Source: Clostridia bacterium | GTDB taxonomy: Bacteria > Bacillota > Clostridia > Christensenellales > Borkfalkiaceae | Length of the DNA: 64,000 nucleotides | Direction of reading: 5' to 3' | NCBI GenBank assembly: GCA_029055875.1 | Contig: JAIDCJ010000021.1 | Location: forward strand, 25,245-89,244 | Shown: piece by piece, positions 27,957 to 36,136 of the stretch | Layout of the letters: the number at the start of each line of letters is the position of its first letter | How positions within the stretch are numbered: the first letter of the stretch is position 1 | Translations under genes and position numbers: made by a program | The notes under the pieces: generated by a model | Databases searched by the model: none | The model's input: the letters and a program-made list of their open reading frames with translations, nothing else | What the model was told of the DNA's origin: nothing

Positions 27957-29008
27957 ACGTAACGGAACAACAGCTCGGTGAGATTATCGGCAGTATTGCA
28001 GACGCATACAAGATGAAGGGAAGCATTTCCACGAACGCGCTCTGCGACGCCTTGGAGCGCTTTGAACTCAATCCCGCGCAGATCGAGCTCGTTTATAAAT
28101 CACTGCCCGAAATGGGAATCGAAATCGTGGACGAGGACGTGCGCGATAAAGAGCTGTTCGAGCAGGCGCTTTCGGACGTCGGGTTAGACGATCCCGTTAA
28201 AATGTACTTAAAGGATATCGGCAGAGTGCCGCTCCTTTCGGGCGAAGAGGAAATAGAGCTCGCGCGCAGAATGCAGGAGGGCGACGAGGCCGCGAAACAG
28301 CGACTTTCCGAGGCGAACCTCAGACTCGTCGTTTCCATTGCAAAACGCTACGTCGGGCGCGGAATGCTCTTCCTCGATTTAATTCAGGAGGGCAACCTGG
28401 GGCTCATGAAGGCGGTTGAAAAGTTCGACTACCAGAAAGGGTTCAAGTTCTCCACCTATGCAACCTGGTGGATCCGTCAGTCCATTACCCGCGCCATTGC
28501 CGATCAGGCGCGCACCATTCGTATTCCCGTACACATGGTGGAAACCATCAATAAACTCACGCGTCATTCGCGTATGCTCACGCAGGAGCTGGGTAGAGAG
28601 CCCACGCCCGAGGAGATTGCGGAGTCTATGGGAGTGGACGTTGCAAAGGTACGCGAAATCCGCAAGATTGCGCAGGATCCCGTATCCCTCGAAACGCCTA
28701 TCGGCGAGGAAGAAGATTCGCATCTCGGCGACTTCATTGAGGACGACAAGACGCAGACCCCCGGCGATTCGGTGGTGTTCATTATGCTCAAAGAACAGCT
28801 TCTCGGCGTTTTGGATACGCTCACCCCGCGCGAGGAAAAAGTGCTTCGGCTCCGCTACGGCATTGACGACGGCAAGCCCCGCACCCTCGAGGAAGTGGGC
28901 AGAGAGTTCAACGTCACCCGTGAGCGCATTCGCCAGATCGAGGCAAAGGCTTTGAGAAAGCTGCGCCACCCCAGCCGCAGTAAGAAGCTCAAAGATTTCT
29001 TAGATTAA
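27953..29008 (+). CDS. rpoD: RNA polymerase primary sigma factor (SigA/RpoD)
   Basis: A 351-aa housekeeping sigma factor. Short region 1.1, region 1.2 ([17 protein letters not shown]), region 2 with the -10-binding helix ([19 protein letters not shown]), region 3, and region 4 with the -35-binding HTH ([20 protein letters not shown]). It explains the TTGACA/TATAAT promoters seen through the window. Overlaps dnaG by 4 bp and trmK by 1 bp. Confidence 0.98.
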   Translation: MNVTEQQLGEIIGSIADAYKMKGSISTNALCDALERFELNPAQIELVYKSLPEMGIEIVDEDVRDKELFEQALSDVGLDDPVKMYLKDIGRVPLLSGEEEIELARRMQEGDEAAKQRLSEANLRLVVSIAKRYVGRGMLFLDLIQEGNLGLMKAVEKFDYQKGFKFSTYATWWIRQSITRAIADQARTIRIPVHMVETINKLTRHSRMLTQELGREPTPEEIAESMGVDVAKVREIRKIAQDPVSLETPIGEEEDSHLGDFIEDDKTQTPGDSVVFIMLKEQLLGVLDTLTPREEKVLRLRYGIDDGKPRTLEEVGREFNVTRERIRQIEAKALRKLRHPSRSKKLKDFLD

Positions 29009-29667
29009 TGACGAAAAGAATTTTGAAGCTTTGTTCGCATTTGCACAAGGCAAAGGTCTTTGCGGATATCGGGTGCGACCACGGCTACTGTACGCAGTAC
29101 GCACTGCAAAACGGACTTTGCGGGCGGGCGTATATTTCGGATATCAGCGCGGGCAGTCTGGAAAAGGCAAAGACACTGCTCAAAGAGTATATCGAAAAAG
29201 GGAGCTGTATTCCCGTGTGTGCGGACGGACTGGACGGCATCAAAGAGCCGTGCGATTTGGTGTTGATTGCGGGCATGGGCGGCGAGGAAATCGTGCGTAT
29301 TTTAAGCCGCGTGCCGCTTCCCAAATCGTTTGTGTTACAGCCCATGAAAAATTCCGAAAAGGTGCGGGAGTATCTTCTCTCGCGCGGGGCGAAGGTTACG
29401 GCGGACTATACCTTCCGCGACGGCAAGTATTACGACGTAATTACGGGCAATGCCGCGGGCGGGGACGGCTATACCGAATATGAAATTATGTTCGGGCGGG
29501 ATAATTTGAAAAACCCGTCGGAGGACTTCTTAAATAAAATGCGCGAAGAGCACGCGAAAATGCGCCGTCGGCTTACGGCGAAAATGAACGGCGCGTCCCG
29601 CGCGGAGCTTTTGGAAAGGCTTAGATATTACGAGGAGGTAATAAACGTTTTTGAGTACGATATATGA
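29008..29667 (+). CDS. trmK: tRNA (adenine(22)-N1)-methyltransferase
   Basis: A 219-aa SAM-dependent methyltransferase of the TrmK family. Motif I FADIGCDHGYCTQYAL, then AYISDISAGSLEKA, and the diagnostic LVLIAGMGGEEIVRIL. C-terminal coiled-coil helices are present. It follows rpoD directly and overlaps the Nif3-like gene by 17 bp, a conserved Firmicutes neighbourhood. Confidence 0.93.
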   Translation: MTKRILKLCSHLHKAKVFADIGCDHGYCTQYALQNGLCGRAYISDISAGSLEKAKTLLKEYIEKGSCIPVCADGLDGIKEPCDLVLIAGMGGEEIVRILSRVPLPKSFVLQPMKNSEKVREYLLSRGAKVTADYTFRDGKYYDVITGNAAGGDGYTEYEIMFGRDNLKNPSEDFLNKMREEHAKMRRRLTAKMNGASRAELLERLRYYEEVINVFEYDI

Positions 29668-30430
29668 GTTTGCAGATTCGCTTGCGCCCTTTGCGCTATC
29701 GAAGGAGTACTGCGAAAAGTACGGCTGCCGCGATAACAGCGGCGTACAGATAGACTGCGCTAATGAAACCAAAGGCGTTTTGTTTGCGCTCGATTTGAGC
29801 TTAGATGCGATTGCGCGGGCAAAGAAAATAGGCGCGAACTGCATCATCACGCACCACCCCGCCATTTTCAATCCGCTGTATTCCTTAGAAGAGGCGGGAT
29901 CTAGCAAGGAAGTGCTTGCCGCGGCGCAGGCGGGAATCAGCGTTTTGTCTTCGCATTTGAATTTAGATACCGCCAAGGGCGGAATAGACGACTGCCTCAT
30001 GAAGGGGCTCGGCGGCAAAAAAGCCGACTGCGTCATGCACACGCTCACGGGCGGGAGCTACGGCAAGGTGTTTTCCGTTACGAAGTGCGAATTTGAAAAA
30101 TTCTTGGAGCACGTTTCCAAAGAGTTTCATACAACGAAAATCGTTTCCTACGGAAGCGGAACGGTAAAAAAAGTGGCAAGCTTTTGCGGTGCGGGCATGA
30201 ACGAAGAGTCGGTTGCGTTTGCGATTGAAAGCGGCGCAGATACCTTCGTTTCGTCGGACGGAAAGCACCACCTTATTAAGGAGCTTGTGGAGCGGGGCGT
30301 GAAAGTGGTTCTTCTCACGCATTACGCCGCAGAGCAATACGGGTTTGCCCGTTACTATGAAAAATTCGAGAAATTATTGAAGGAGCAGGGTGTCCGCGCA
30401 GAGCTGTATACGGACGAATGGTTCCTGTAA
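29651..30430 (+). CDS. Nif3-like dinuclear metal centre protein
   Basis: A 259-aa member of the Nif3/YqfO/GTP cyclohydrolase I type 2-like family. Metal ligands: NCIITHHPAIF and SSHLNLDTAKGGIDD near the N-terminus, and a C-terminal SDGKHHLIKELVERG plus HYAAEQYG. The start is TTG, preceded by GAGGAGGT; no in-frame ATG fits better. Biochemical function of the family is uncertain. Nearly always next to trmK in Firmicutes, as here. Confidence 0.9.
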   Translation: MSTIYEFADSLAPFALSKEYCEKYGCRDNSGVQIDCANETKGVLFALDLSLDAIARAKKIGANCIITHHPAIFNPLYSLEEAGSSKEVLAAAQAGISVLSSHLNLDTAKGGIDDCLMKGLGGKKADCVMHTLTGGSYGKVFSVTKCEFEKFLEHVSKEFHTTKIVSYGSGTVKKVASFCGAGMNEESVAFAIESGADTFVSSDGKHHLIKELVERGVKVVLLTHYAAEQYGFARYYEKFEKLLKEQGVRAELYTDEWFL

Positions 30431-30441
30431 GGAGAAATATT

Positions 30442-31143
30442 ATGTCAGCATTAAACGAACTTTTAGAGTATCAGAAGGTAGACGGCGAGCTTAGAAAAAT
30501 CGAGCAAGACCTCGCAGCAAGCGAAGAACGCAAGAAATACGTGCAAGCCAAAAAATTTATGGAGGGCGCACGCGAAAAGCTCGAAGCGCAGGACAAGCGC
30601 GCCGTAGAGTTGAAGGCGGCACGCGACCGTCTTATCGAGCGTTGCGAAGAGACTGCGAAAGCGATTGACGAGTATTCCGACCTCGACGAAATGTTAGCGG
30701 GCGGCGGCGATATTTCTTTCTATAAAAAGAACGCGCAGGCACTTTCGGAACGGCTCCGCGCTTTGAAGAACGAGTTGAATACTCTGCTTGCCGATATTAC
30801 CGCGGCTTCGGAGGAGTATAAGAAGTTCAACGAGCAGGGTAAATCCATGCAGAAGCAGTTCAAGGAATACAGCGAAAAATACAAGGAAGTGAAAAGCGCG
30901 CGCGCAGACGAGGCGGCAGGTATCACGAAGCAGCTTGAAAAGCTCTCGAAAAAAATTCCCGCCGATATCATGGAGAAATACAATCAAAAACGCAAGGAGC
31001 GTATTTTCCCCATTCTCGTGCCGCTTACCTCGGGCAGATGCGTTTGCGGTATGGACTTATCGCTTGCCCAGCAGGGAAAACTCGCAGGCGGAAACGTGAT
31101 CGAATGCGAGCACTGCCGTAGATTTATTTACAAAGCGGACTAA
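30442..31143 (+). CDS. coiled-coil zinc-ribbon protein (CT398/DUF164-like)
   Basis: A 233-aa protein: long antiparallel coiled coil (about 1-185) followed by a C4 zinc ribbon, CVCGMDLSLAQQG to IECEHCRRFIY. It resembles the CT398/zf-RING_7 family of nucleic-acid-linked proteins. ATG at 30442 follows AAGGAG at a good distance; the ORF track start at 30418 overlaps the previous gene. Last gene of the dgt-to-nif3 operon. Function unknown. Confidence 0.85.
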   Translation: MSALNELLEYQKVDGELRKIEQDLAASEERKKYVQAKKFMEGAREKLEAQDKRAVELKAARDRLIERCEETAKAIDEYSDLDEMLAGGGDISFYKKNAQALSERLRALKNELNTLLADITAASEEYKKFNEQGKSMQKQFKEYSEKYKEVKSARADEAAGITKQLEKLSKKIPADIMEKYNQKRKERIFPILVPLTSGRCVCGMDLSLAQQGKLAGGNVIECEHCRRFIYKAD

Positions 31144-31164
31144 GCGCATAGGGCAAAAAAAGGC

Positions 31165-31196
31165 ACGTTTGCATAAAATGAAAGTATGCAAAACGT
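31165..31196 (+). promoter_or_regulatory. hairpin over the alr start codon
   Basis: ACGTTTGCATA (31165-31175) pairs with TATGCAAAACGT (31185-31196) with one bulged A and a 9-nt loop. The right arm contains the alr ATG, and the loop holds the only weak ribosome-binding site (GAAAG). Confidence 0.45.
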
Positions 31197-32199
31197 ACTT
31201 ACCGTTATATCGTTAAAGAATATCAAATCAAACGCATTAGTTTTCAAACGCCTTTCAAAAAAGCCCTTAATTGCCGTTGTAAAGGACGACGCATACGGGC
31301 ACGGTGCGGAGGAGGTCGCCCGCGCCATAGAGGATACCGTGGACGGATTTGCCGTTGCCACGGTGGACGAGGGGGCAACGCTTAAGATAGCTGGAATTCA
31401 AAAGGATATTCTCGTGCTGACTCCGCCTCTTTCGGAAGAGGAAGTCGTGCGAATCTATTGCTTAGGGCTCGTAGCAACCGTTTCTTCCACGGCGGCATTG
31501 AAGCTGATATTAAGAGCGCAGGAAAAGTTCGGCTTTTCTTTGCGGGCGCATATTGCGGTGAACACGGGCATGAACCGCTACGGGTTCCGTCCAGAACGGG
31601 CCAAAGGTGCGTGCCGTGCGGCCGCCGTTGGCGGCGTATCGGTGGAAGGCGTTTATTCGCATTACTACGCGCCCGAGAACGAACGCATTCGGCGCATGCA
31701 GGCAGGAGCGTTTGAAGAGGCGTGCAAGGCGGTGCGGGAGTACTTCCCGAATGCAATGCGCCACGTTGCGGCGACGGGCGGAACGCTCGCGGGCGGGGAG
31801 CTTTACGACGCGGTGCGCATTGGAATCGGGCTGTACGGCTATTTGCCGGGCGGGTGCGAGAGCTTTGAAATTCAGTTGAAGCCCGCCATGAAAATTTACG
31901 CGACCGTTGCGCAGGGCGGCAAGTTCACGGGCGGCGGCGCGGGGTATAATATCGTAAAAAAAGACTACGAAAAGGTACATACGCTCCGACTCGGCTACGG
32001 CGACGGATTCCACCGCAGCGGCGGTATCGGAATCGGGAAGCTGTGCATGGACGCGGCTATCCGCGAGGGACGGGGCGATTTCGGAATGAGAAGAATTGCC
32101 GTGAAGGATATTTCGGCGTATGCCAAAAGCATCGGCACGACGGAGTACGAGGTGCTGGTCGGCGCAGGAAAAAAGTCGGTAAAAAAATACGTGGAATAA
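31186..32199 (+). CDS. alr: alanine racemase
   Basis: A 337-aa PLP enzyme making D-alanine for peptidoglycan. PLP lysine in AVVKDDAYGHGAEE (usual form KxNAYGHG), TGMNRYGFR motif, catalytic Tyr segment LRLGYGDGFHRS, and GKLCMDAA. It is shorter than most Alr proteins (about 360-390 aa) and divergent at several conserved sites, but the key residues remain. Start codon lies in a predicted hairpin. Downstream rsmD and coaD follow closely. Confidence 0.85.
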   Translation: MQNVLTVISLKNIKSNALVFKRLSKKPLIAVVKDDAYGHGAEEVARAIEDTVDGFAVATVDEGATLKIAGIQKDILVLTPPLSEEEVVRIYCLGLVATVSSTAALKLILRAQEKFGFSLRAHIAVNTGMNRYGFRPERAKGACRAAAVGGVSVEGVYSHYYAPENERIRRMQAGAFEEACKAVREYFPNAMRHVAATGGTLAGGELYDAVRIGIGLYGYLPGGCESFEIQLKPAMKIYATVAQGGKFTGGGAGYNIVKKDYEKVHTLRLGYGDGFHRSGGIGIGKLCMDAAIREGRGDFGMRRIAVKDISAYAKSIGTTEYEVLVGAGKKSVKKYVE

Positions 32200-32208
32200 A
32201 AGCAAGCT

Positions 32209-32742
32209 ATGAGGATTATCGCAGGCAAACACAGAGGGCGCGTTTTGGCGCAGTTTCAGGGGCTGGACGTGCGCCCCACGCCGGACAGGGTGAAGGAATC
32301 GCTCTTTCAAATTTTAAGTCCGCGTACGTACGGCGCGCGCGTTCTTGACCTGTTTTGCGGGAGCGGTGCGCTCGGCTTAGAGTGTCTTTCCCGCGGTGCG
32401 AAAGAGGTGGCGTTTAACGATATCTCTGCGGATAGCCTTGCAATACTTAAAAAGAATCTCGCCGCGCTCAAAGAAACGGGAGCTATTTCCCGCCTCGACT
32501 ACAAGGCTTGTCTAATGGGCGTTTCGGGGAAGTTCGATTTGATTTTTGCCGATCCACCCTATAAGGAATCGCTTGCAGAGGAAATTCTTTCGCTTGTAAA
32601 AAAGAGAGGACTTTTAAGCGCGGACGGGCTCGTTATCTATGAAAGCGAGCGCGAAGAGAAAGCTGCGGAGGGGTTCGAGGTTCGGGACGTGCGTAGCTAC
32701 GGCAGAACGAAGATAACCTTCTTCGGGGAGATAAAAGCATGA
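32209..32742 (+). CDS. rsmD: 16S rRNA (guanine(966)-N2)-methyltransferase
   Basis: A 177-aa SAM methyltransferase. N-terminal RIIAGKHRGRVL, motif I VLDLFCGSGALGLECLSRGA and catalytic DPPY in FADPPYKESL. Overlaps coaD by 4 bp, a very common bacterial gene pair. Confidence 0.95.
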   Translation: MRIIAGKHRGRVLAQFQGLDVRPTPDRVKESLFQILSPRTYGARVLDLFCGSGALGLECLSRGAKEVAFNDISADSLAILKKNLAALKETGAISRLDYKACLMGVSGKFDLIFADPPYKESLAEEILSLVKKRGLLSADGLVIYESEREEKAAEGFEVRDVRSYGRTKITFFGEIKA

Positions 32743-33233
32743 AAAAATGTGTATTTGCGGGCACGTTCGATCCGTTTACCGCGGGGCATTTGTCCACGGC
32801 GGACAAGTGTCTTGCACTCTTTGACGAGGTCGTCATTGCGGTGGCGGAGAATAAAAACAAGACGTGTATGTTCTCGGCGAAAGAGCGTGCGGAAATGATA
32901 AGCGCGGTATTTCAAGATAATCCGCGCGTGAAAGTAATTATTTGGACAGGCGTTATCGTCGACTTGCTCAAAGCCGAAAATACGCCGTTCTACGTGCGGG
33001 GCGTGCGCAACACCGTAGACTTCGAGTACGAGAATGCAGACTACTTCGCAAGCAAAAAGCTGAGCGATAAACTGATAACGCTCTACGTTCCCGCCGAGCA
33101 GGAGCTTTTGCACGTTAGCTCCACGTTGGTAAAAAATTCAATTTTATTTCAAAAGCCGTACGAGGCGTTGGTTCCCAAGGCGGTTTACGAATACATTCAA
33201 AAGAGAGGCGAACTATGTTTGAAAAACAAATAG
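32739..33233 (+). CDS. coaD: phosphopantetheine adenylyltransferase
   Basis: A 164-aa enzyme for the penultimate step of coenzyme A synthesis. Nucleotidyltransferase motif GTFDPFTAGHLSTADK, substrate motif RGVRNTVDFEYE and the ISSTLVK-type HVSSTLVKNS. Overlaps the DAHP synthase gene by 19 bp. Confidence 0.95.
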   Translation: MKKCVFAGTFDPFTAGHLSTADKCLALFDEVVIAVAENKNKTCMFSAKERAEMISAVFQDNPRVKVIIWTGVIVDLLKAENTPFYVRGVRNTVDFEYENADYFASKKLSDKLITLYVPAEQELLHVSSTLVKNSILFQKPYEALVPKAVYEYIQKRGELCLKNK

Positions 33234-34243
33234 AAATTCCGTCATCGGAAGAAATACTTCAAGAAATTCCCCTGCCCAAGGAGCTTGCGAAAATCAAAAA
33301 GGAACGCGACGAGCTTTGTAAAGCGGCTATTTCGGGAAAATCGAATTTAATGTTAGTGGTGGTAGGGCCCTGCTCCGCACACGACAGCAAACCCGTTTTA
33401 GAATACGTCCGTCGGCTCGGAAGGCTCAGCGAAAAAGTCAAGGACAAGCTCGTACTTGTACCGCGTATTTATACCAACAAGCCGCGCACCAAGGGCGTGG
33501 GCTACAAGGGTATGTTCTCCCAGCCCGATCCCGAAAACAAAGAGGATATCTTAAAGGGCATTCACACCATTCGTAATTTGCACATTCATGCAATCGAGGA
33601 ATCGGGACTTTCTGCGGCGGACGAAATGCTCTATCCCGAAAATTACGCCTATTTAGAGGATTTGCTCACCTATATTGCCGTAGGCGCGCGTTCGAGCGAG
33701 AATCAACTGCACCGTTTGGTTTCAAGCGGAATCGAGCTTCCCGTCGGCATTAAAAACCCCATGGGCGGGAGCGTGCCGGTTCTGCTCAATTCCATTTACG
33801 CCGCACAGAGCGCGCAGGTTTTCAAATACCACAACTATCAGGTGGCGACGCAGGGCAACGAGTACGCGCACGCCGTGCTTCGCGGCAAGGTGGACGAATA
33901 CGGAAACGATATTCCCAACTTCCACTATGAAACCATCATGCAGATATTCGAGGGCTACGCGAAATCGGGCGGGGAGCTGAAAAACCCCGCAATCATAATC
34001 GACGCAAACCATTCCAATTCGGGCAAGCGGTTCCATCAGCAAATCCGTATCGTGGAAGAGGTGTTGCAGAACCGTCTTTACGACAAAGACTTCAAGAGCA
34101 TCGTAAAGGGCTTCATGATAGAGAGCTTCCTCGAAGAGGGAAACCAGCCCCGCGACGTCGTGTTCGGAAAATCGATTACCGACCCCTGCCTCGGCTGGGC
34201 GGATACGGAGCGGCTCATTCTCGATATCGCGGAGAAAGCGTAA
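33215..34243 (+). CDS. aroF: 3-deoxy-7-phosphoheptulonate (DAHP) synthase, AroG-type
   Basis: A 342-aa class I DAHP synthase, the entry step of the shikimate pathway. Motifs: VVGPCSAHD, RIYTNKPRTKGVGYKG, IGARSSENQLHR-type AVGARSSENQLHRL, and DANHSNSGKRFHQQ. Its N-terminal extension is short. Class I enzymes are often feedback-inhibited by aromatic amino acids; the effector is not predictable here. It is 11 kb away from the aroC-K cluster but next to pheA, with a structured leader between. Confidence 0.94.
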   Translation: MFEKQIEIPSSEEILQEIPLPKELAKIKKERDELCKAAISGKSNLMLVVVGPCSAHDSKPVLEYVRRLGRLSEKVKDKLVLVPRIYTNKPRTKGVGYKGMFSQPDPENKEDILKGIHTIRNLHIHAIEESGLSAADEMLYPENYAYLEDLLTYIAVGARSSENQLHRLVSSGIELPVGIKNPMGGSVPVLLNSIYAAQSAQVFKYHNYQVATQGNEYAHAVLRGKVDEYGNDIPNFHYETIMQIFEGYAKSGGELKNPAIIIDANHSNSGKRFHQQIRIVEEVLQNRLYDKDFKSIVKGFMIESFLEEGNQPRDVVFGKSITDPCLGWADTERLILDIAEKA

Positions 34244-34368
34244 GATAAACGTATTCATCGCGGAATACGGCGGCGGGCTTGCGTTTTTCTGCGGGTTACA
34301 TACACTTAAAGTATGCGCCCCTTGAAAATCCGCGCCCTTCTTGTCTTCCGCGCGACTACGTTTATCTT
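34242..34368 (+). ncRNA. rod-like structured leader before pheA
   Basis: A perfect 12-bp inverted repeat AAGATAAACGTA (34242-34253) / TACGTTTATCTT (34357-34368) closes the 139-bp gap. Inside it a 7-bp stem CGCGGAA/TTCCGCG (34259-34265/34346-34352), then GGCGGCGG/CCGCGCC with one bulge, and a CATAC/GTATG hairpin. The pheA ribosome-binding site starts 4 nt after the closing stem. No T-tract and no T-box signature. It could be a cis-regulatory RNA, or less likely a small MITE-like insertion. Confidence 0.6.
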
Positions 34369-34382
34369 CAATGGAGGCTACT

Positions 34383-35177
34383 ATGGAAAAAATCAGCTGT
34401 TTAGGCCCTGCGGGTAGCTACTCTGAGCTTGCCGCAAAGAAGCTTTCGCCGCGCGGCGAAATCGTGCTTTGTGCTAATTTTCAGGAAGTAATAGGGAAGC
34501 TCGAACGGGAGGAAACAGACTCAGCCGTCATTCCCATTGAAAATTCCATTCAGGGCGGCGTGCTTCAAAATCTTGATTTGCTCGGACAGTCGAACGTGTT
34601 TGCGTCAGAGGAGCTTGTTCTTCCCATCGACCACCGTCTTGCAACCAGGGAAGGCGTGAAGCTTTCCCAAATCAAGCGCGTGTATTCGCACGAGCAGGCA
34701 ATCGGACAATGCGCCGAATTTCTGCGCACGAACCTTCCTAAGGCGCAGTGCATTTTCACTTCGTCTACCACGGAGAGCCTCTTAAAGCTTGACGGCGAAT
34801 CGGCGGGAATCGTCGGGGCGCACGTCGAAGCGGAAGGGGTTGTCCTCTCCGAAGAAAACGTTGCGGACGAAAAGAAAAATTTTACCCGCTTTCTGCGCTT
34901 GGTGCGAAAAAGCGGGGAACCTCAAAATAAAAGCCGCATGATTTTCCTGTGCGCGGTATTAAGGCACGAACCGGGAACGCTGCTTGCGCTCCTCAAAATA
35001 TTTGCAGACTGCGGGCATAATCTCACGAGAATCGAGAGCCGCCCGATTAAGGACGTCTTCGGGCAGTACCGCTTCTTCATCGAGTTGGAGGGCAATATTG
35101 CGGAGCCCTGCGTACAGGAAATGTTAGAGCGTGCGCAGTTGGCTTGCAAACATCTGCGCATTTTGGGCGCATACTAA
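34383..35177 (+). CDS. pheA: prephenate dehydratase with ACT domain
   Basis: A 264-aa enzyme turning prephenate into phenylpyruvate for phenylalanine synthesis. Catalytic domain: LGPAGSYSELAAKK, IPIENSIQGGV, and the TTxF-related segment KKNFTRFLRL (Thr-Arg-Phe in place of the canonical TTRF). The C-terminal ACT domain (from about residue 180) has the phenylalanine-binding NLTRIESRPIKD. No chorismate mutase domain. ATG at 34383 is preceded by GGAGG. Its stop overlaps the convergent ylbJ-like gene by 4 bp. Confidence 0.94.
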   Translation: MEKISCLGPAGSYSELAAKKLSPRGEIVLCANFQEVIGKLEREETDSAVIPIENSIQGGVLQNLDLLGQSNVFASEELVLPIDHRLATREGVKLSQIKRVYSHEQAIGQCAEFLRTNLPKAQCIFTSSTTESLLKLDGESAGIVGAHVEAEGVVLSEENVADEKKNFTRFLRLVRKSGEPQNKSRMIFLCAVLRHEPGTLLALLKIFADCGHNLTRIESRPIKDVFGQYRFFIELEGNIAEPCVQEMLERAQLACKHLRILGAY

Positions 35178-36136
35178 AAAACCGCAAGCGAAAGGAGATA
35201 GGCTGCGCCTCCCGCGATAACTGCCTGTAACAGCTTGACGCCGAGGAAGGGCAGGGTTTTCACCTCTGCACGCGATAGAAAGGCGATTTGTTGAACGAGC
35301 ACGCACAGCCCGCCGAAGGTGACGAGGAAACAGCTCAGCGCCGCAGTAAGGGGCGCGGGAGCTTGGGAAAGAAGTGCACAGCCCGAAGTCATTTCAAGCA
35401 GTCCGCGCAAAATTCCCTCCGCAGTGTTTCCCATGTGGATAAATGCGCCGACGTCGGAGAGCATTTGTCCGAACGCGTAAAATACGGCAATGCTGCCGCC
35501 TACGCACAGAACCGACAGCACGGAGGACGTGAGGCTCTCGGAAACGATATTATCGTTACGGGTTTTTATAACGGGGAGTTTTTCTGCCTTGAAGGGCTTG
35601 CCCGTAAAGCGAAGAAAGAAGCAGACGGTGAGTACGCCGAAGTAGTGTGAAAGGAGCAAAACCCAGCCGAGCAATACGTTTTGGAACATGGCGCTTCCCA
35701 CTACGCCCACGAGAAACATAGGGCCTGTGGTGGAGCAAAGGCAGGCAAGGCGAAAGGTCTCTTGTTTTGATACGGCACCTTTTTCGTATAAGTCGAGCAC
35801 GGTGCGTGCGCCCACGGGGTAGCCCGAGAGCATAGAAAGAACTGCCGCGCAACCGCCCGCTCCCGAAACGCGAAAGGCTTTTCCCGCAATCGGAGCGGCG
35901 GCGCGGGAAAGCCGGCCGTAAAGCTTCAGCCGCGTAAAGATGGCGGTGAGAAACAGAAAAGGGAAGGTGGCGGGCAGAACGCTTACCGCCCAAAGAGAAA
36001 TACCCTCGCTTACGCTTTTAACGTAGCGCGCGGGGGATGCAAGAAAGAACGCCATGGCGAGGAGGACCGCCGCCGAGGCAAGAAATGACGGAATAGCTTT
36101 TTTAAGATTCACGATAAAGAATATGAGGAAAGTCAT
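35174..36136 (-). CDS. ylbJ: YlbJ-like sporulation/nucleoside-recognition membrane protein
   Basis: A 320-aa polytopic membrane protein with about eight hydrophobic segments and the nucleoside-recognition (Gate) motif LSGYPVGARTVLDLYEKG. It resembles YlbJ, a sigma-E-linked sporulation membrane protein of B. subtilis. The ATG at 36136 forms CATG with the rarA ATG, so the two start codons overlap. A GTG at 36112 is an alternative. Neither has a clear ribosome-binding site. The 3' end overlaps pheA. It is the only minus gene in a 35-kb plus-strand stretch. Confidence 0.8.
   Translation of the reverse strand: MTFLIFFIVNLKKAIPSFLASAAVLLAMAFFLASPARYVKSVSEGISLWAVSVLPATFPFLFLTAIFTRLKLYGRLSRAAAPIAGKAFRVSGAGGCAAVLSMLSGYPVGARTVLDLYEKGAVSKQETFRLACLCSTTGPMFLVGVVGSAMFQNVLLGWVLLLSHYFGVLTVCFFLRFTGKPFKAEKLPVIKTRNDNIVSESLTSSVLSVLCVGGSIAVFYAFGQMLSDVGAFIHMGNTAEGILRGLLEMTSGCALLSQAPAPLTAALSCFLVTFGGLCVLVQQIAFLSRAEVKTLPFLGVKLLQAVIAGGAAYLLSLAVF

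Noticed and set aside
34242-34368. T-box or tryptophan-type attenuator
   Set aside because: No T-box sequence, no run of Phe or Trp codons, and no terminator T-tract were found.
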